A DNA stretch of 64,000 nucleotides from an uncultured Oscillospiraceae bacterium (GCA_910587645.1 CAJUNA010000020.1:33205-97204); one strand, 5' to 3'. Shown: positions 39,209-48,891, counted from the first letter of the stretch. Notes: generated by a model from the letters alone, not told the origin. Translations and numbers: made by a program.

Positions 39209-39814
39209 ATGGCTAAGAATATGCAGCCCGTAGCCAAGCGGTGCAAGGCTCTGGGCATTTCCCCCGCCGCCATGGGCTATGCGAAGAAGACCACCGAGCG
39301 CAATCCCGGCGGTCAGATGCGCAAAAAGAAGAGCGAATACGCCCTCCAGCTCCAGGAGAAGCAGAAGGTCAAGTTCGTCTATGGCATCATGGAGAAGCAG
39401 TTCCGGATGTACTATGAGAAGGCCGCCCGCAGCCAGGGCAAGACCGGCGAAGAGCTGCTGGTTCTCATTGAGCGCCGTCTGGACAATGCAGTCTACCGCC
39501 TGGGCTTCGCGTCCACCCGCCGGCAGGCCCGGCAGTTGGTGAGCCACGCCCATTTCACCGTTAATGGCAAGAAGGTGAACATCCCCTCCTACCTGCTCAA
39601 GCCCGGCGATGTGGTTGAGGTGCGGGATACCAGCCGCTCCTCCGCCATTTTCAAGCGCCTGATGGGCGAGGATGCGCCCATCGTCCTGGTGCCCCAGTGG
39701 CTTGACCGGGATAAAAATGCCCTGAAGGGCAGCGTTACCCGCCTGCCCGTCCGTGAGGACATCAATGACATGCCCATCGAGGAGCACCTCATCGTCGAGT
39801 TGTACTCCAAGTAA
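39209..39814 (+). CDS. rpsD: 30S ribosomal protein S4
   Basis: A 201-residue primary assembly protein. The N-terminal zinc finger is absent (only C12). The S4 RNA-binding domain is RLDNAVYRLGFASTRRQARQ followed by LVSHAHFTVNGKKVNIPSYL. In many bacteria S4 represses its own operon. Confidence 0.98.
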   Translation: MAKNMQPVAKRCKALGISPAAMGYAKKTTERNPGGQMRKKKSEYALQLQEKQKVKFVYGIMEKQFRMYYEKAARSQGKTGEELLVLIERRLDNAVYRLGFASTRRQARQLVSHAHFTVNGKKVNIPSYLLKPGDVVEVRDTSRSSAIFKRLMGEDAPIVLVPQWLDRDKNALKGSVTRLPVREDINDMPIEEHLIVELYSK

Positions 39815-39945
39815 TCGGAGTCTACCCTTGATTTATGCAGGAAGCGCAGTGCGTTTTGGCGCCTTGGACCGAAGCGGCTCTTCCTTGGAACTGAATTTCG
39901 CGCAGGCCTGGTTTCCGGGCCTGCCAAGAAGAAGGAGGGTACTGG
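39815..39945 (+). promoter_or_regulatory. 131-nt rpsD-rpoA intergenic region with hairpin
   Basis: GCAGGCC (39902-39908) and GGCCTGC (39918-39924) form a perfect 7-bp hairpin ending about 10 bases before the rpoA ribosome-binding site GAAGGAGGG. The rest shows no frame. It may adjust rpoA translation relative to the ribosomal genes. Confidence 0.35.
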
Positions 39946-40896
39946 ATGATTGAAATTGAGAAGCCCCAGATTGAGTGCATAGAAACCCCTGGAGACGATT
40001 CTTACGGAAAATACGTGGTAGAGCCTCTGGAGAGAGGCTACGGCACCACCTTGGGCAATGCGCTGCGCCGCATCATGCTCTCGTCCCTGCCCGGCACAGC
40101 GGCCACCAGCATCAAGATCGCCGGTGTCCAGCACGAGTTTACCACTATCCCCGGTGTAAAAGAGGATGTGACGGAAATTGTGCTGAACATCAAACAGCTC
40201 ATTACCAAGCTTCACAGCGAGGGGGGCAAGACGGTGTTCATTGAGGCGGTAGGCCCCTGTGAAGTCACGGCGGGGGACATTAAGAGCGACGGCGAGGTGG
40301 AGGTTCTCAATCCGGACCTGCACATTGCGACCCTGGGCAGCGGGGCCACACTGAATATGGAGATCACCCTCAGCCATGGGCGGGGCTACGTTCCTGCCGA
40401 CCGCAACAAGCCCCAGCAGAGCATTATCGGCGTAATTCCTGTCGATTCGATTTACACCCCGGTCTACAAGGTAAACTACACAGTGGAGAACACCCGTGTA
40501 GGGAACATGACAGATTTTGACAAGCTGACCATCGAGGTCTGGACGGATTCTACCATATCCGCCCGGGACGCGGTCAGCCTGGGTGCGAAAATACTCTGCG
40601 ACCATTTCACGCTGTTCACCGACCTGAGCGAGACTGTCGGCTCGAAGTCGACGGTAGTGGAGAAGGCGGAGACCCAGCGGGATAAGGTATTGGAGCTGAC
40701 GATCGAGGAACTGGATCTCAGTGTGCGCAGCTTCAACTGTCTCAAGCGCGCCAACATCAACACGGTGGAGGATTTGATATCCAAGACCGAGGATGAAATG
40801 ATGAAGGTACGCAACCTGGGCCGCAAGTCCCTGGAAGAGGTCATCAACAAGCTGTCTATGATGGGTCTGTCCCTGGCGGACGAAGAAAGCAACTAA
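39946..40896 (+). CDS. rpoA: RNA polymerase alpha subunit
   Basis: A 316-residue alpha subunit. The N-terminal domain (dimerisation and assembly, about 1-230) has YGKYVVEPLERGYGTTLGNA and LRRIMLSSLPGTAATSIKI. The C-terminal domain (about 245-316) has LDLSVRSFNCLKRANINTVE and MMKVRNLGRKSLEEVINKL for UP-element and activator contact. Confidence 0.98.
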   Translation: MIEIEKPQIECIETPGDDSYGKYVVEPLERGYGTTLGNALRRIMLSSLPGTAATSIKIAGVQHEFTTIPGVKEDVTEIVLNIKQLITKLHSEGGKTVFIEAVGPCEVTAGDIKSDGEVEVLNPDLHIATLGSGATLNMEITLSHGRGYVPADRNKPQQSIIGVIPVDSIYTPVYKVNYTVENTRVGNMTDFDKLTIEVWTDSTISARDAVSLGAKILCDHFTLFTDLSETVGSKSTVVEKAETQRDKVLELTIEELDLSVRSFNCLKRANINTVEDLISKTEDEMMKVRNLGRKSLEEVINKLSMMGLSLADEESN

Positions 40897-40941
40897 CACG
40901 ATTGGTAAAGATCGACAAGCCTTTTAAGGAGGAAACCTACA

Positions 40942-41283
40942 ATGCCCGGAACTCGTAAGCTCGGTAAGACTACCGACCAGCGCAAGGCGATGCTCCGTCA
41001 GCAGGTGACCGATTTCCTTGACAACGGGAAGATGGAGACCACCGTCACCCGCTGCAAGGAGATTCGCCCTCTTGCTGAGAAGATGATCACCCTGGGTAAG
41101 AAGGGCGACCTGGCGGCCTACCGCCAGGCGATGGCCTTCGTTACCCGCGAGGATGTGGTCAAGAAGATTTTTAAGGAGATCGCGCCCAACTACACGGAGC
41201 GCAACGGCGGCTACACCCGGATCACCCGCACAGGCGTACGCCGCGGCGATGCGGCGGAGACCGCGATGATCGAGTTGGTCTGA
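40942..41283 (+). CDS. rplQ: 50S ribosomal protein L17
   Basis: A 113-residue L17 with RKLGKTTDQRKAMLRQQVTD and ETTVTRCKEIRPLAEKMITL. Last gene of the operon, followed by a strong terminator; the ecfA-type cobalt/vitamin transporter genes often found next are absent. Confidence 0.98.
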   Translation: MPGTRKLGKTTDQRKAMLRQQVTDFLDNGKMETTVTRCKEIRPLAEKMITLGKKGDLAAYRQAMAFVTREDVVKKIFKEIAPNYTERNGGYTRITRTGVRRGDAAETAMIELV

Positions 41284-41299
41284 TCTGGTTTTAAAGTAA

Positions 41300-41357
41300 A
41301 AGAAAAAAGCCCTTTCGTGTGTGGAAGTACTACACATACGAAAGGGCTTTTTCTTTT
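41300..41357. terminator. Bidirectional terminator after rplQ
   Basis: A stem of about 20 bp (left arm 41300-41320, right arm 41338-41357) with A-rich and T-rich flanks serves both the plus-strand ribosomal operon and the minus-strand solute-binding protein gene. Confidence 0.92.
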
Positions 41358-41362
41358 ACACA

Positions 41363-42937
41363 TTAGTCAGGCTGGGATTTTGCCGCTTGCACTTGCAAGT
41401 GGATGTCCCAATTCTCCAGCCCGTAGAATACGCCGGACGGTGCGGGAGAGATGCCCTCTGCCACGCCGGAGTGGGTCAGGACACAGTAGTTTTTAAAGCA
41501 GATTGGCGCAATGGGAGCGGTGGATTGCAGGTGGGCCAGCAGATGCCGTGCAGCGGCAGGGCGGTCTGTTGCTGCGGAGAACTCCTGTAAAAGTTGGCCG
41601 GTGGCTTCGTTGGCATAGCCGCCATAATTAAGAGGAGCGCCTATGGAGAGCAGATCCGTCAGATCCCAGTCGGCGGTGAGCCGGATCTCACCAAAATACA
41701 GGTCGAAATCCCCGGCTTCCAGCGCAGTCAAATACTCGTCCCAGGGCAGCTCAACCACTTCAATCCGCCAGTCCAGAAGGGAGAGCTGTTCCGCAATAAA
41801 CCGGGCACTGGTGGCCCGGAAGGCATCTCCGGCGCTGATAAGGAGCGTTAGCTCTTTACGTTCACCAGTATCCTGTCCCGCGAGACGGAGCGATGCCAAG
41901 ACAGAGTCCTTGTTATAAGGCTTGGCCAGATCGGAGGGATAGAGGTTCGACAGAGGTGAGACCGGAAACTGTGCCGCCAGGGCAAACTGGACAAGCTGGG
42001 CGTGTACCAGGGTCTCCCGGTCGATCCCCTGGCTAAAGAGGGAACGAAGGGTGGCATTGGAAAACAGCCGGCCTTCCGCCGTATTGAAGCCGATAAATTG
42101 CAGGATAGAGGTGGGCTGGCTGGAGGTTTGGGCTTTCCCAGTGACCAGGGAAGGGGCGCTGGTGGGATCCACCGTTAGCAGCTCGATACGTCTGGAGGAA
42201 AAGAGGAAGGATGCCGTTTCCCGATCCTTGGCATGAACCAATGGAATGGCCTGGACAGGCAGCGTTTTTCCCTGCCACCAGTCCTCTCTGGCTTGCAGAT
42301 AGTCCCCGCCGCTATCAGAGATAAACACATAGGGGCCTGTGCCGGTGGGCACAGGCTGGCTGGCAGTAGTATGCTTGACGATAGGGATGTCCAGCAGAGC
42401 GGGCAGCCCTTGATTGGGGACAGTAAGGGTGATAAGCACCTGCCCCGCCCGGTTGGCGGTAATTCCTGCCACATTCCGTAGCCGGTAGGCGTACCGCTCC
42501 GATTCCTTGGCGCGCAAGAGGGTCTCTACCACATCGCGGGCTGTCAGGGAGGAGCCATCGGAAAAGGCCACCCCCTCCCGCAGGTTCAGCGTACAGACCA
42601 GGCCCGTTTCGTTCCACTCCCAGCTTTCGCAGAGCAATGGTTCAGGCTGAAACGTCCGGTTCAGGCGGAACAGCGGCTCGTACAACAGGGATGCTACCGT
42701 TTCCTGGATCCCCTCCCCACAGGTGACGGGATCCAGGGTGTGATCCCGATGGTATGGCAGAGAGAAGGCGGCGGGATACTCTGGTTCCGGATCAGGCTCC
42801 TCCTCTGGGGTCTCCGGCGGGATGGGCTGATAGTTCTCCCACTCGTTGTCAAGATCAATGTCGTCCGGCTCTTCCCAGGCGGCGCAGCCCCCTAGCAGCA
42901 TTGCCAGCGTCAGAAGAAGCAGCAACAGCCGTCTCAT
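41363..42937 (-). CDS. Extracellular solute-binding lipoprotein, family 5 (peptide/nickel type)
   Basis: A 524-residue precursor with a lipoprotein signal (RRLLLLLLTLAMLLGGC, lipid-bearing Cys at 18). A Glu/Pro-rich linker follows. The SBP_bac_5 fold has SLLYEPLFRLNRTFQPEPLL, the LREGVAFSDGSSLTARDVV motif and YGGYANEATGQLLQEF. It should deliver oligopeptides or similar ligands to an ABC permease, but no permease or ATPase gene is adjacent. ATG 42937 gives the signal peptide; longer in-frame sequence belongs to the overlapping pgeF region. Confidence 0.88.
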   Translation of the reverse strand: MRRLLLLLLTLAMLLGGCAAWEEPDDIDLDNEWENYQPIPPETPEEEPDPEPEYPAAFSLPYHRDHTLDPVTCGEGIQETVASLLYEPLFRLNRTFQPEPLLCESWEWNETGLVCTLNLREGVAFSDGSSLTARDVVETLLRAKESERYAYRLRNVAGITANRAGQVLITLTVPNQGLPALLDIPIVKHTTASQPVPTGTGPYVFISDSGGDYLQAREDWWQGKTLPVQAIPLVHAKDRETASFLFSSRRIELLTVDPTSAPSLVTGKAQTSSQPTSILQFIGFNTAEGRLFSNATLRSLFSQGIDRETLVHAQLVQFALAAQFPVSPLSNLYPSDLAKPYNKDSVLASLRLAGQDTGERKELTLLISAGDAFRATSARFIAEQLSLLDWRIEVVELPWDEYLTALEAGDFDLYFGEIRLTADWDLTDLLSIGAPLNYGGYANEATGQLLQEFSAATDRPAAARHLLAHLQSTAPIAPICFKNYCVLTHSGVAEGISPAPSGVFYGLENWDIHLQVQAAKSQPD

Positions 42938-43761
42938 GCCTGCCCCTCCGTCCGCAGGCCAATTAGTGCGCCCTGCACACCCCGCCGGTCCCCTGTGACC
43001 CGGTGGCTCCAGTAGAGATCCGTATGACAGGCGGTACAGGTAGGACAGATGTCGATTTGCCCTGCTGGAACGCCGGATTCCCGGAGCCGCCAAGCGTTAA
43101 TCTCTTTCAGACCGACATTCCATTTCGGCCCTTTCTCCGTAATATAGGCCTGTGCGCCGGAGCCGAAGGCGGCATACATGGCGTCCGGTACATCGTTGTG
43201 GGTCTCAAAACAGCAAGGGCCGATACCCGCGCCAATGGCCACCCGGACATCCTCCGGTTTTGCGCCGAACAGACGGCCCATCTCCTTTACTGCCTTGGCC
43301 GGGAGATCCAGGGCGGTGCCCCGCCAGCCCGCGTGAACCGCGCCAATAGAACGGCTTACCGGGTCATGGAACAGCAAAATAATGCAGTCTGCCGAAAAAA
43401 CCATTAGGTTTAGGTTTGGTTCATTTGTTACCAATGCATCGGCGGTAAAGTCGGTGGAGACGAACAGGCCCTTGCCCCGGTCAGCGGCGGTGACATGCCG
43501 CACGGTGTCCTCATGAACCTGCTTCGACTGTACCAGGTCATGGATGTCTGCGCCTAGAGCCTGGCAAAAACGGCGGTAATTTTCCAGCACGTTTTCCCGG
43601 CTGTCCGGCTCCGGCCCGCTGCCCCGCAGGTTCAGGGAAGCGTAATCCCCGCCGCTGACGCCGCCCAGGCGGGTGGAAAAGCCGTGGCGCAGGCCGGTGG
43701 CTTCCAGAACCGTGGAAGTATGGTAGAGAAGTTCTTCATATTGCCGCGTTTGAAATGACAT
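42934..43761 (-). CDS. pgeF: Peptidoglycan editing factor PgeF (YlmD/YfiH laccase-domain family)
   Basis: A 275-residue protein of the family that hydrolyses misincorporated or modified muropeptide precursors and has purine-nucleoside activities in some homologues. The metal/nucleophile motifs are FSADCIILLFHDP, GAVHAGWRGTALDL and GAGIGPCCFE, with CPTCTACHTDLYWSHR near the end. ATG 43761 follows GGAGGTACCC; ATG 43776 is a weaker alternative. Its last codons overlap the lipoprotein start. Confidence 0.9.
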   Translation of the reverse strand: MSFQTRQYEELLYHTSTVLEATGLRHGFSTRLGGVSGGDYASLNLRGSGPEPDSRENVLENYRRFCQALGADIHDLVQSKQVHEDTVRHVTAADRGKGLFVSTDFTADALVTNEPNLNLMVFSADCIILLFHDPVSRSIGAVHAGWRGTALDLPAKAVKEMGRLFGAKPEDVRVAIGAGIGPCCFETHNDVPDAMYAAFGSGAQAYITEKGPKWNVGLKEINAWRLRESGVPAGQIDICPTCTACHTDLYWSHRVTGDRRGVQGALIGLRTEGQA

Positions 43762-43772
43762 GGGTACCTCCG

Positions 43773-44264
43773 TCAAGGGTCAGGTTTGCCGTTATGGGTA
43801 TTCCACTCCCGGCAGGCGTCAACAATCTTCAAAATTTCATCATCCCCGCTGTCCAGGGGCATGGAGAAGGCTACGCCAAGCTCCCTCCCGTACCGGGCAA
43901 TACGCTCCGGCAGTTCATCCTTGCTCATCCCTGGGAGGTAGAGGTCTTCGGTGTAATCCTCCACGCCGTACAGCTCGAAGGGCCAGGGAATCCGCTTCCA
44001 GCGAAAGGTACGCCCCTGCTCGTTGCTGAGATGGGCGTCCACGCAGATGGCATCCAGCTCCACAATTACATCGCACCATTTTCCCACAGTGATGACGGGG
44101 ATGGGGAAAAATTCCACCTTGTATTCGTCCCCCCGCCGGGAGGCGTGGAGATTGTACCAGCTCCATTTGGCATTGTATCCGGCGGCGGCCAGCCGCCGGC
44201 CCAACATCTGCACCCGCTGGAACATCGGTTCATATATACTGTTTAAAGCGTCCCAAGCATCCAT
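43773..44264 (-). CDS. Uncharacterised protein (163 residues)
   Basis: A soluble protein with many aromatic residues (WSWYNLHASRR, FRWKRIPWPFELYGVEDYTE), an acidic strand region VGKWCDVIVELDAICVDAHL and a helical C-terminus. I do not recognise the family. It begins right after the secA stop and runs into pgeF, so the three or four genes secA - this - pgeF - lipoprotein may be one transcript. Confidence 0.75.
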   Translation of the reverse strand: MDAWDALNSIYEPMFQRVQMLGRRLAAAGYNAKWSWYNLHASRRGDEYKVEFFPIPVITVGKWCDVIVELDAICVDAHLSNEQGRTFRWKRIPWPFELYGVEDYTEDLYLPGMSKDELPERIARYGRELGVAFSMPLDSGDDEILKIVDACREWNTHNGKPDP

Positions 44265-47024
44265 TTATTGGTCTCTCCCGCAGCATTTTTTGTATTTCTT
44301 GCCGCTTCCGCAGGGGCAGGGGTCGTTGCGGCCTACCTTCTGGACGCGGCGGGGCTGCTTTTTGACGGTGCCATCGCTGCGGCCCTCGGTAATATTGGAG
44401 GCCACCTTCTCGCGCTTGATCTCCTGGTTGGTTTTCAAGCGGATGGAGTACAGGCGGCGGACCGTGTCCTCCTGGATGGCGGCGACCATCTCCTCAAACA
44501 TATGCAGGCTTTCCCGTTTATAGGCGTCCACCGGGTTGGATTGGGCGTAGGCTTGCAGGCGGATGCCCTGGCGGAGGTCCTGCATGGCATCGATGTGTTC
44601 CATCCAGTACTCGTCCACCGTCCGCAGCATAACCACCCGCTCCAGCTCCCGCATGTCGGGGCTGCGGGGATTGTCCCCATGGGCGGCGTTGATCTCCGCT
44701 TCCTTGGCGGCGTATGTCTCCATGGCCTTGGCGGTAAATACATCGCTCAACTGCTCCGGCGTGGACTTGGATGCTTCCTCCGGGGAAAGCTGAACCGCGT
44801 ATTTGGGGAAGAAGGAGCCTTCCAGGGAGCGCAGCAGGGTTTGGTATTCCCCGGCGCTGATGGCTTTGCGCTCACCGAAGGCGGTGTGGACCGCGTTGGA
44901 GATGATGTTGGAAATAAATCCCCCAATCTCCTTTTGCAGGTCCGCGCCGTCCAGCACGTTCCGCCGCTGCCCGTAGATAATCTCCCGCTGCTTGTTCATC
45001 ACGTCGTCGTATTCCAGGGTGCTTTTGCGGGACTGGAAGTTCCGGGATTCCACGCTGGTCTGGGCGTTTTCAATGCCCTTGGTCAGCATTTTGTTCTCAA
45101 TAGGGATGTCCTCCCCCAGGTCCAGCCGCTCCATCAGCCCCGTGATCCGGTCGCCGCCGAACAGGCGCATGAGGTCATCGTCCAGGCTCAGGTAGAACCG
45201 GCTCTCGCCGGGGTCGCCCTGACGTCCGGCGCGGCCCCGGAGCTGGTTGTCAATGCGGCGGGAGTCGTGGCGCTCGGTGCCGATGATGAACAGGCCTCCG
45301 GCTTCCCGGACCTTATCGGCTTCGCCGGCAATCTCTGCCTTGCGCTTGGCCAGAAATTCCTGATATTTCTGGCGGGCTTCCAGGATCTCCTCGTTCGTGG
45401 TTTCGGCGTAGCCGGTGGCTTCGGCAATGACCTCATCGCTGTAATCCAGACGGCGCAGGTCGCCCAATGCCAGATAGTCGGCATTGCCCCCCAGCATAAT
45501 GTCGGTACCACGGCCGGCCATGTTGGTGGCTACGGTGACGGCGCCAAGCTGGCCGGCCTGGGCTACGATTTCCGCTTCCTTCTCGTGGTTCTTGGCGTTA
45601 AGGACGTTGTGATGGATGCCCGCCTTTTTAAGCTGGGCTGAGAGCTTTTCGCTCTTTTCCACCGATACGGTGCCTACCAGTACCGGCTGGCCCTTGGCGT
45701 GGCACTCCTTGACCTGCTCAATGACGGCCTTGTATTTGGCTTCCTCGGTCTTGTAAACTACATCGTGGTCGTCCTGGCGGATCATGGGCCGGTTGGTGGG
45801 AATCTCTACGATGTCCAGCTTGTAGATGGTGCCGAACTCTTCTTCCTCCGTCAGGGCCGTACCGGTCATGCCGGAGAGCTTGTTATACAGGCGGAAGTAG
45901 TTCTGGAAGGTGATGGTGGCCAGGGTCTTGCTCTCCCGCTCCACCTTCACCCGCTCCTTGGCCTCGATGGCTTGATGCAGGCCCTCGCTGTAGCGGCGGC
46001 CAAACATCAGGCGGCCCGTAAACTCATCCACAATGATGACCTGGCCGTCCTTGATGACGTAGTCGGTATCCTTCTTCATCACACCATGGGCCTTGATGGC
46101 CTGGTTAATGTGGTGGTTGATGGTGGAGTTCTCTGGGTCGGAGAGGTTCTCCAGGCTGAAAAACTCCTCTGCCTTGGCAATGCCCCGGGCGGTGAGGGTG
46201 GCGGTGCGGGCTTTTTCGTCCACCACGTAGTCCGCATCCAGGTTCACGTCCTCCTCCGCCTTCTCATCGGTCTCGGCAATTACCAGCTTTTTCAAGGGCC
46301 GCACGAAGGCCTCCGCCATGTCGTAGAGCTGGGTGGATTTCTCCCCCATACCGGAAATAATCAGCGGGGTCCGGGCCTCGTCGATGAGGATGGAGTCCAC
46401 CTCGTCCACGATGGCGAAGCTGTGGCCCCGCTGAACCAGCTCGGAGGCGTAGGTGACCATGTTGTCACGGAGGTAGTCGAAGCCCAGCTCATTGTTGGTG
46501 CCGTAGGTGATATCGGCGGCGTAGGCCCGCTGCCGCTCCGGCTTTTCCAGGCCGTGGATGATCAGGCCCACGGTCAGCCCCAGGAAACGGTAGACCTTGC
46601 CCATCCACTCGCACTGATACTTGGCCAGGTAGTCGTTGACGGTGACGATATGGACGCCTTTGCCCGTCAGGGCGTTGAGGTAGGCAGGCAGGGTGGCCGT
46701 CAAAGTCTTGCCTTCACCGGTTTTCATTTCGGCGATCCGCCCCTGATGGAGGACGATGCCGCCCACAAGCTGCACCCGGAAGGCCCGCTGCCCCAGTACG
46801 CGCACGGATGCCTCCCGCACGGTGGCGAAAGCCTCCGGCAGGATGCTGTCCAGGGTTTCGCCGGCGGCAAGGCGGCTCTTGAATTCAGCGGTTTTCGCTG
46901 TAAGCTGGGCATCGGTCATGGCCTTGTATTCCGGCTCCATGGCTTCGATCTTGTCTACGATGGGGTATATCTGCTTCAGTTCCCGGTCGCTGTAGGTGCC
47001 AAAAATTTTTGTAATTAAACCCAT
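44265..47024 (-). CDS. secA: Preprotein translocase ATPase SecA
   Basis: A 919-residue motor that pushes preproteins through SecYEG. It has GRIAEMKTGEGKTLTATLPA (Walker A at 103-107), VHIVTVNDYLAKYQCEWMG, IVDEVDSILIDEARTPLIIS (DEAD-type box), TNMAGRGTDIMLGG in the second motor domain and the C-terminal zinc tail GRNDPCPCGSGKKYKKCCG. It is the final gene upstream in this minus-strand cluster and has its own promoter. Confidence 0.98.
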   Translation of the reverse strand: MGLITKIFGTYSDRELKQIYPIVDKIEAMEPEYKAMTDAQLTAKTAEFKSRLAAGETLDSILPEAFATVREASVRVLGQRAFRVQLVGGIVLHQGRIAEMKTGEGKTLTATLPAYLNALTGKGVHIVTVNDYLAKYQCEWMGKVYRFLGLTVGLIIHGLEKPERQRAYAADITYGTNNELGFDYLRDNMVTYASELVQRGHSFAIVDEVDSILIDEARTPLIISGMGEKSTQLYDMAEAFVRPLKKLVIAETDEKAEEDVNLDADYVVDEKARTATLTARGIAKAEEFFSLENLSDPENSTINHHINQAIKAHGVMKKDTDYVIKDGQVIIVDEFTGRLMFGRRYSEGLHQAIEAKERVKVERESKTLATITFQNYFRLYNKLSGMTGTALTEEEEFGTIYKLDIVEIPTNRPMIRQDDHDVVYKTEEAKYKAVIEQVKECHAKGQPVLVGTVSVEKSEKLSAQLKKAGIHHNVLNAKNHEKEAEIVAQAGQLGAVTVATNMAGRGTDIMLGGNADYLALGDLRRLDYSDEVIAEATGYAETTNEEILEARQKYQEFLAKRKAEIAGEADKVREAGGLFIIGTERHDSRRIDNQLRGRAGRQGDPGESRFYLSLDDDLMRLFGGDRITGLMERLDLGEDIPIENKMLTKGIENAQTSVESRNFQSRKSTLEYDDVMNKQREIIYGQRRNVLDGADLQKEIGGFISNIISNAVHTAFGERKAISAGEYQTLLRSLEGSFFPKYAVQLSPEEASKSTPEQLSDVFTAKAMETYAAKEAEINAAHGDNPRSPDMRELERVVMLRTVDEYWMEHIDAMQDLRQGIRLQAYAQSNPVDAYKRESLHMFEEMVAAIQEDTVRRLYSIRLKTNQEIKREKVASNITEGRSDGTVKKQPRRVQKVGRNDPCPCGSGKKYKKCCGRDQ

Positions 47025-47081
47025 TATTATTAACGCTCCTCATTGGTGAGAGTAGGGATTCACACAACAATACAAGTAATT

Positions 47082-47110
47082 AGTATACCACAAAAATTCC
47101 CAATATGCAA
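47082..47110 (-). promoter_or_regulatory. secA promoter
   Basis: On the minus strand TTGCAT (47110-47105) and TATACT (47087-47082) with a 17-bp spacer, about 58 bases before the secA start. Confidence 0.75.
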
Positions 47111-47193
47111 CGGGTGGGAAACATCCTTCCGCAATCTTTCCAGCGTAGGCGGCTGGTTTTCCCGCATCTTCACCAAAACCTTCAGGCGGGGAG

Positions 47194-47685
47194 CTATCCA
47201 TTGCCATCGTTTTTTGCCGGAGCGCCGTCCGCAATTCCTCTCAGATGCTCTATTTGCCAAAGCCTTTCCTGCCGAACCGCGTTCATGTCGTTGGGGAATC
47301 GTAAGTTGATTACTTTTATGGCATAGTCCGAGGATACCATGGCGTGTTCCCGCATATGCCCTGTGGCAACAGCCTGCCCGGCCACCCGCAATGCCGTTTG
47401 CGTAACCATGTCCGGGCTGCTTTTTGCCAACTGATGTATTTGAAACCCGGCCTGCCGTACATCGTGCATACGGGCATCACCCCGCTGCCAACGTTCATTT
47501 ACGGCATATCCAGCCTGGATGACGGGATGTTCCATATCCTTGTAATCAATCAGCGTCAGGATATGCTTTGCCAGCGAGAGCACGTATTTGCACAGCTTTA
47601 TTTGGGAAGATTTCTCGTATTCGCTGTCCAGGGCCTCGCGGAGCAGGGCATCGTCCATTATTTTGATTTTTGTTCTGGTTGCCAT
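47194..47685 (-). CDS. Putative immunity protein, Imm5-like
   Basis: A 163-residue helical protein. The motif AGQAVATGHMREHAMVSSDYA with the preceding DARMHDVRQAGFQIHQLA is the pattern I associate with Imm5-like immunity proteins of polymorphic toxin systems. No toxin gene is next to it; the neighbours are secA and a decayed alpha-galactosidase. It may be an orphan immunity gene protecting against neighbours' toxins, which is inference. GAGAGGATCGT precedes ATG 47685. Confidence 0.65.
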   Translation of the reverse strand: MATRTKIKIMDDALLREALDSEYEKSSQIKLCKYVLSLAKHILTLIDYKDMEHPVIQAGYAVNERWQRGDARMHDVRQAGFQIHQLAKSSPDMVTQTALRVAGQAVATGHMREHAMVSSDYAIKVINLRFPNDMNAVRQERLWQIEHLRGIADGAPAKNDGNG

Positions 47686-47847
47686 ACGATCCTCTCTTTC
47701 TATGCCCCATGTGGTGCGCCATCCCGGTTAAAGCTGCCCGTTGCCATTCCACTCGCCGCACATGACCGGGCTGCCGGTCCAGCCGGAGCGATGGGTGTCC
47801 TCCGCCGCGTCCAGATACCATCCCGCTGTTCTTCTTACAGCGTTCCT

Positions 47848-48876
47848 TCACTCTCCGCCGTCAGCACATATATCCTGCTGCCAGAATCGCCCATGACCCG
47901 GGTCTGGCCGGTTGCCGCCGCTGGCGCAGGATTCAAATAGGATTTTCGGGAACCGTGCTGTCAGCGCATCCAGTACGCGGTACAATCCCAGGATATACCG
48001 GTGCCGGACTTCTCCCTGCCGCTCCGGCGGGAGGGCGGAGGAATAGGCGTCCGTCATGATCCGGTTCATGTCCCATTTCACATAGGCGGGCTTGGCTTCC
48101 TTAAATACTTTGGTCAGTACGGCGGTTAAATAGTCCTGGACTTCCGGACGGCTCAGATTCAGGACGTATTGGGTTCGGCCTATGGCCTGCTCATGCCGCC
48201 CCAGAATCCAGTCGGGATGGGCTTTTTACAAGCCGCTGTCCTTGCTGGCCATCTCCGGCTCCACCCACAGTCCGAAGCCCATGCCCAGCGCCCGGCCCTG
48301 CTTCGCCAGACGGAGCAGATCCTTCTGGGTGAAACGCACATAGAAGCTCTCCCAGCTATTGACAAGCACGGGCCGCGGCCGCTTCTTCCACCAGCCCCGG
48401 ACGATGTGTTCCTGGATGAACACGTAGAGGTTCCCGCTCATGCCCGACAGCCCCAGCCGCAGGTCATGGCCGCTTCTGGCGCGGTGAAGCCCTCCCCAGG
48501 TGCCAGGAGCCAGGAAAAACCCTCCGGATGGATGCCGTGGAGGAACCGGAGTTTTTCATAGGCGTTCCCGCAAGCGCAGGCGAAGTGGTTCCCGTTGTAG
48601 AGCAGATGGAAGCCAAAACAGTTCCCGCGCTCCTCGTCCGCCCCCTGCTGGCAGAGCATCACGAAGGGATTGGCCCGGTTGGAGAATCCGCCTGTCCAGC
48701 ACGGCCCCATTTCCGGGATGGTGGCCGGCCTGGGGAACCAGCGTGTCCCAGCCGCCGGATAAATCCAGGCGGCGGCCGTAATAGAGGTGCTGCAAAAAGC
48801 CCTGCCTTGTGACCTGGAAGCAATACGTGGTGCGGCGGGTCTCTAAAAGATATAGGGATTTGTAAACGCGAATCAT
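47848..48876 (-). pseudogene. Decayed GH36 alpha-galactosidase
   Basis: Fragments of a GH36 enzyme lie in order on the minus strand. An N-terminus from 48876 (TYCFQVTRQGFLQHLYYGRR) is followed by a frameshift into GFSNRANPFVMLCQQGADEE (about 48680). A second frameshift near 48440 leads to RPVLVNSWESFYVRFTQKDL and GMGFGLWVEPEM. A nonsense codon TAA at 48226-48228 sits where family members have Tyr in DSGLYKAHPDW. The nucleophile motif YVKWDMNR and FESCASGG follow. About 180 residues of the N-terminal domain and about 40 residues before GMGFGLW are missing. The reading dissolves after about 47920, before the acid/base SDDTDA motif. The stretch 47700-47920 contains short unrelated coding-like pieces (GDSGSRIYVLTAESEGTL and AAEDTHRSGWTGSPVMCGEW). 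Confidence 0.85.
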
Positions 48877-48891
48877 AACAGGCGCCTCCTT

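Noticed and set aside
38393..39787. 464-codon minus-strand open frame over rpsM, rpsK and rpsD
   Set aside because: It is a shadow of three highly conserved ribosomal genes with no ribosome-binding site or homology.
44268..47018. Long plus-strand open frames over secA
   Set aside because: They are antisense to an unmistakable SecA and have compositional, not protein-like, sequence.
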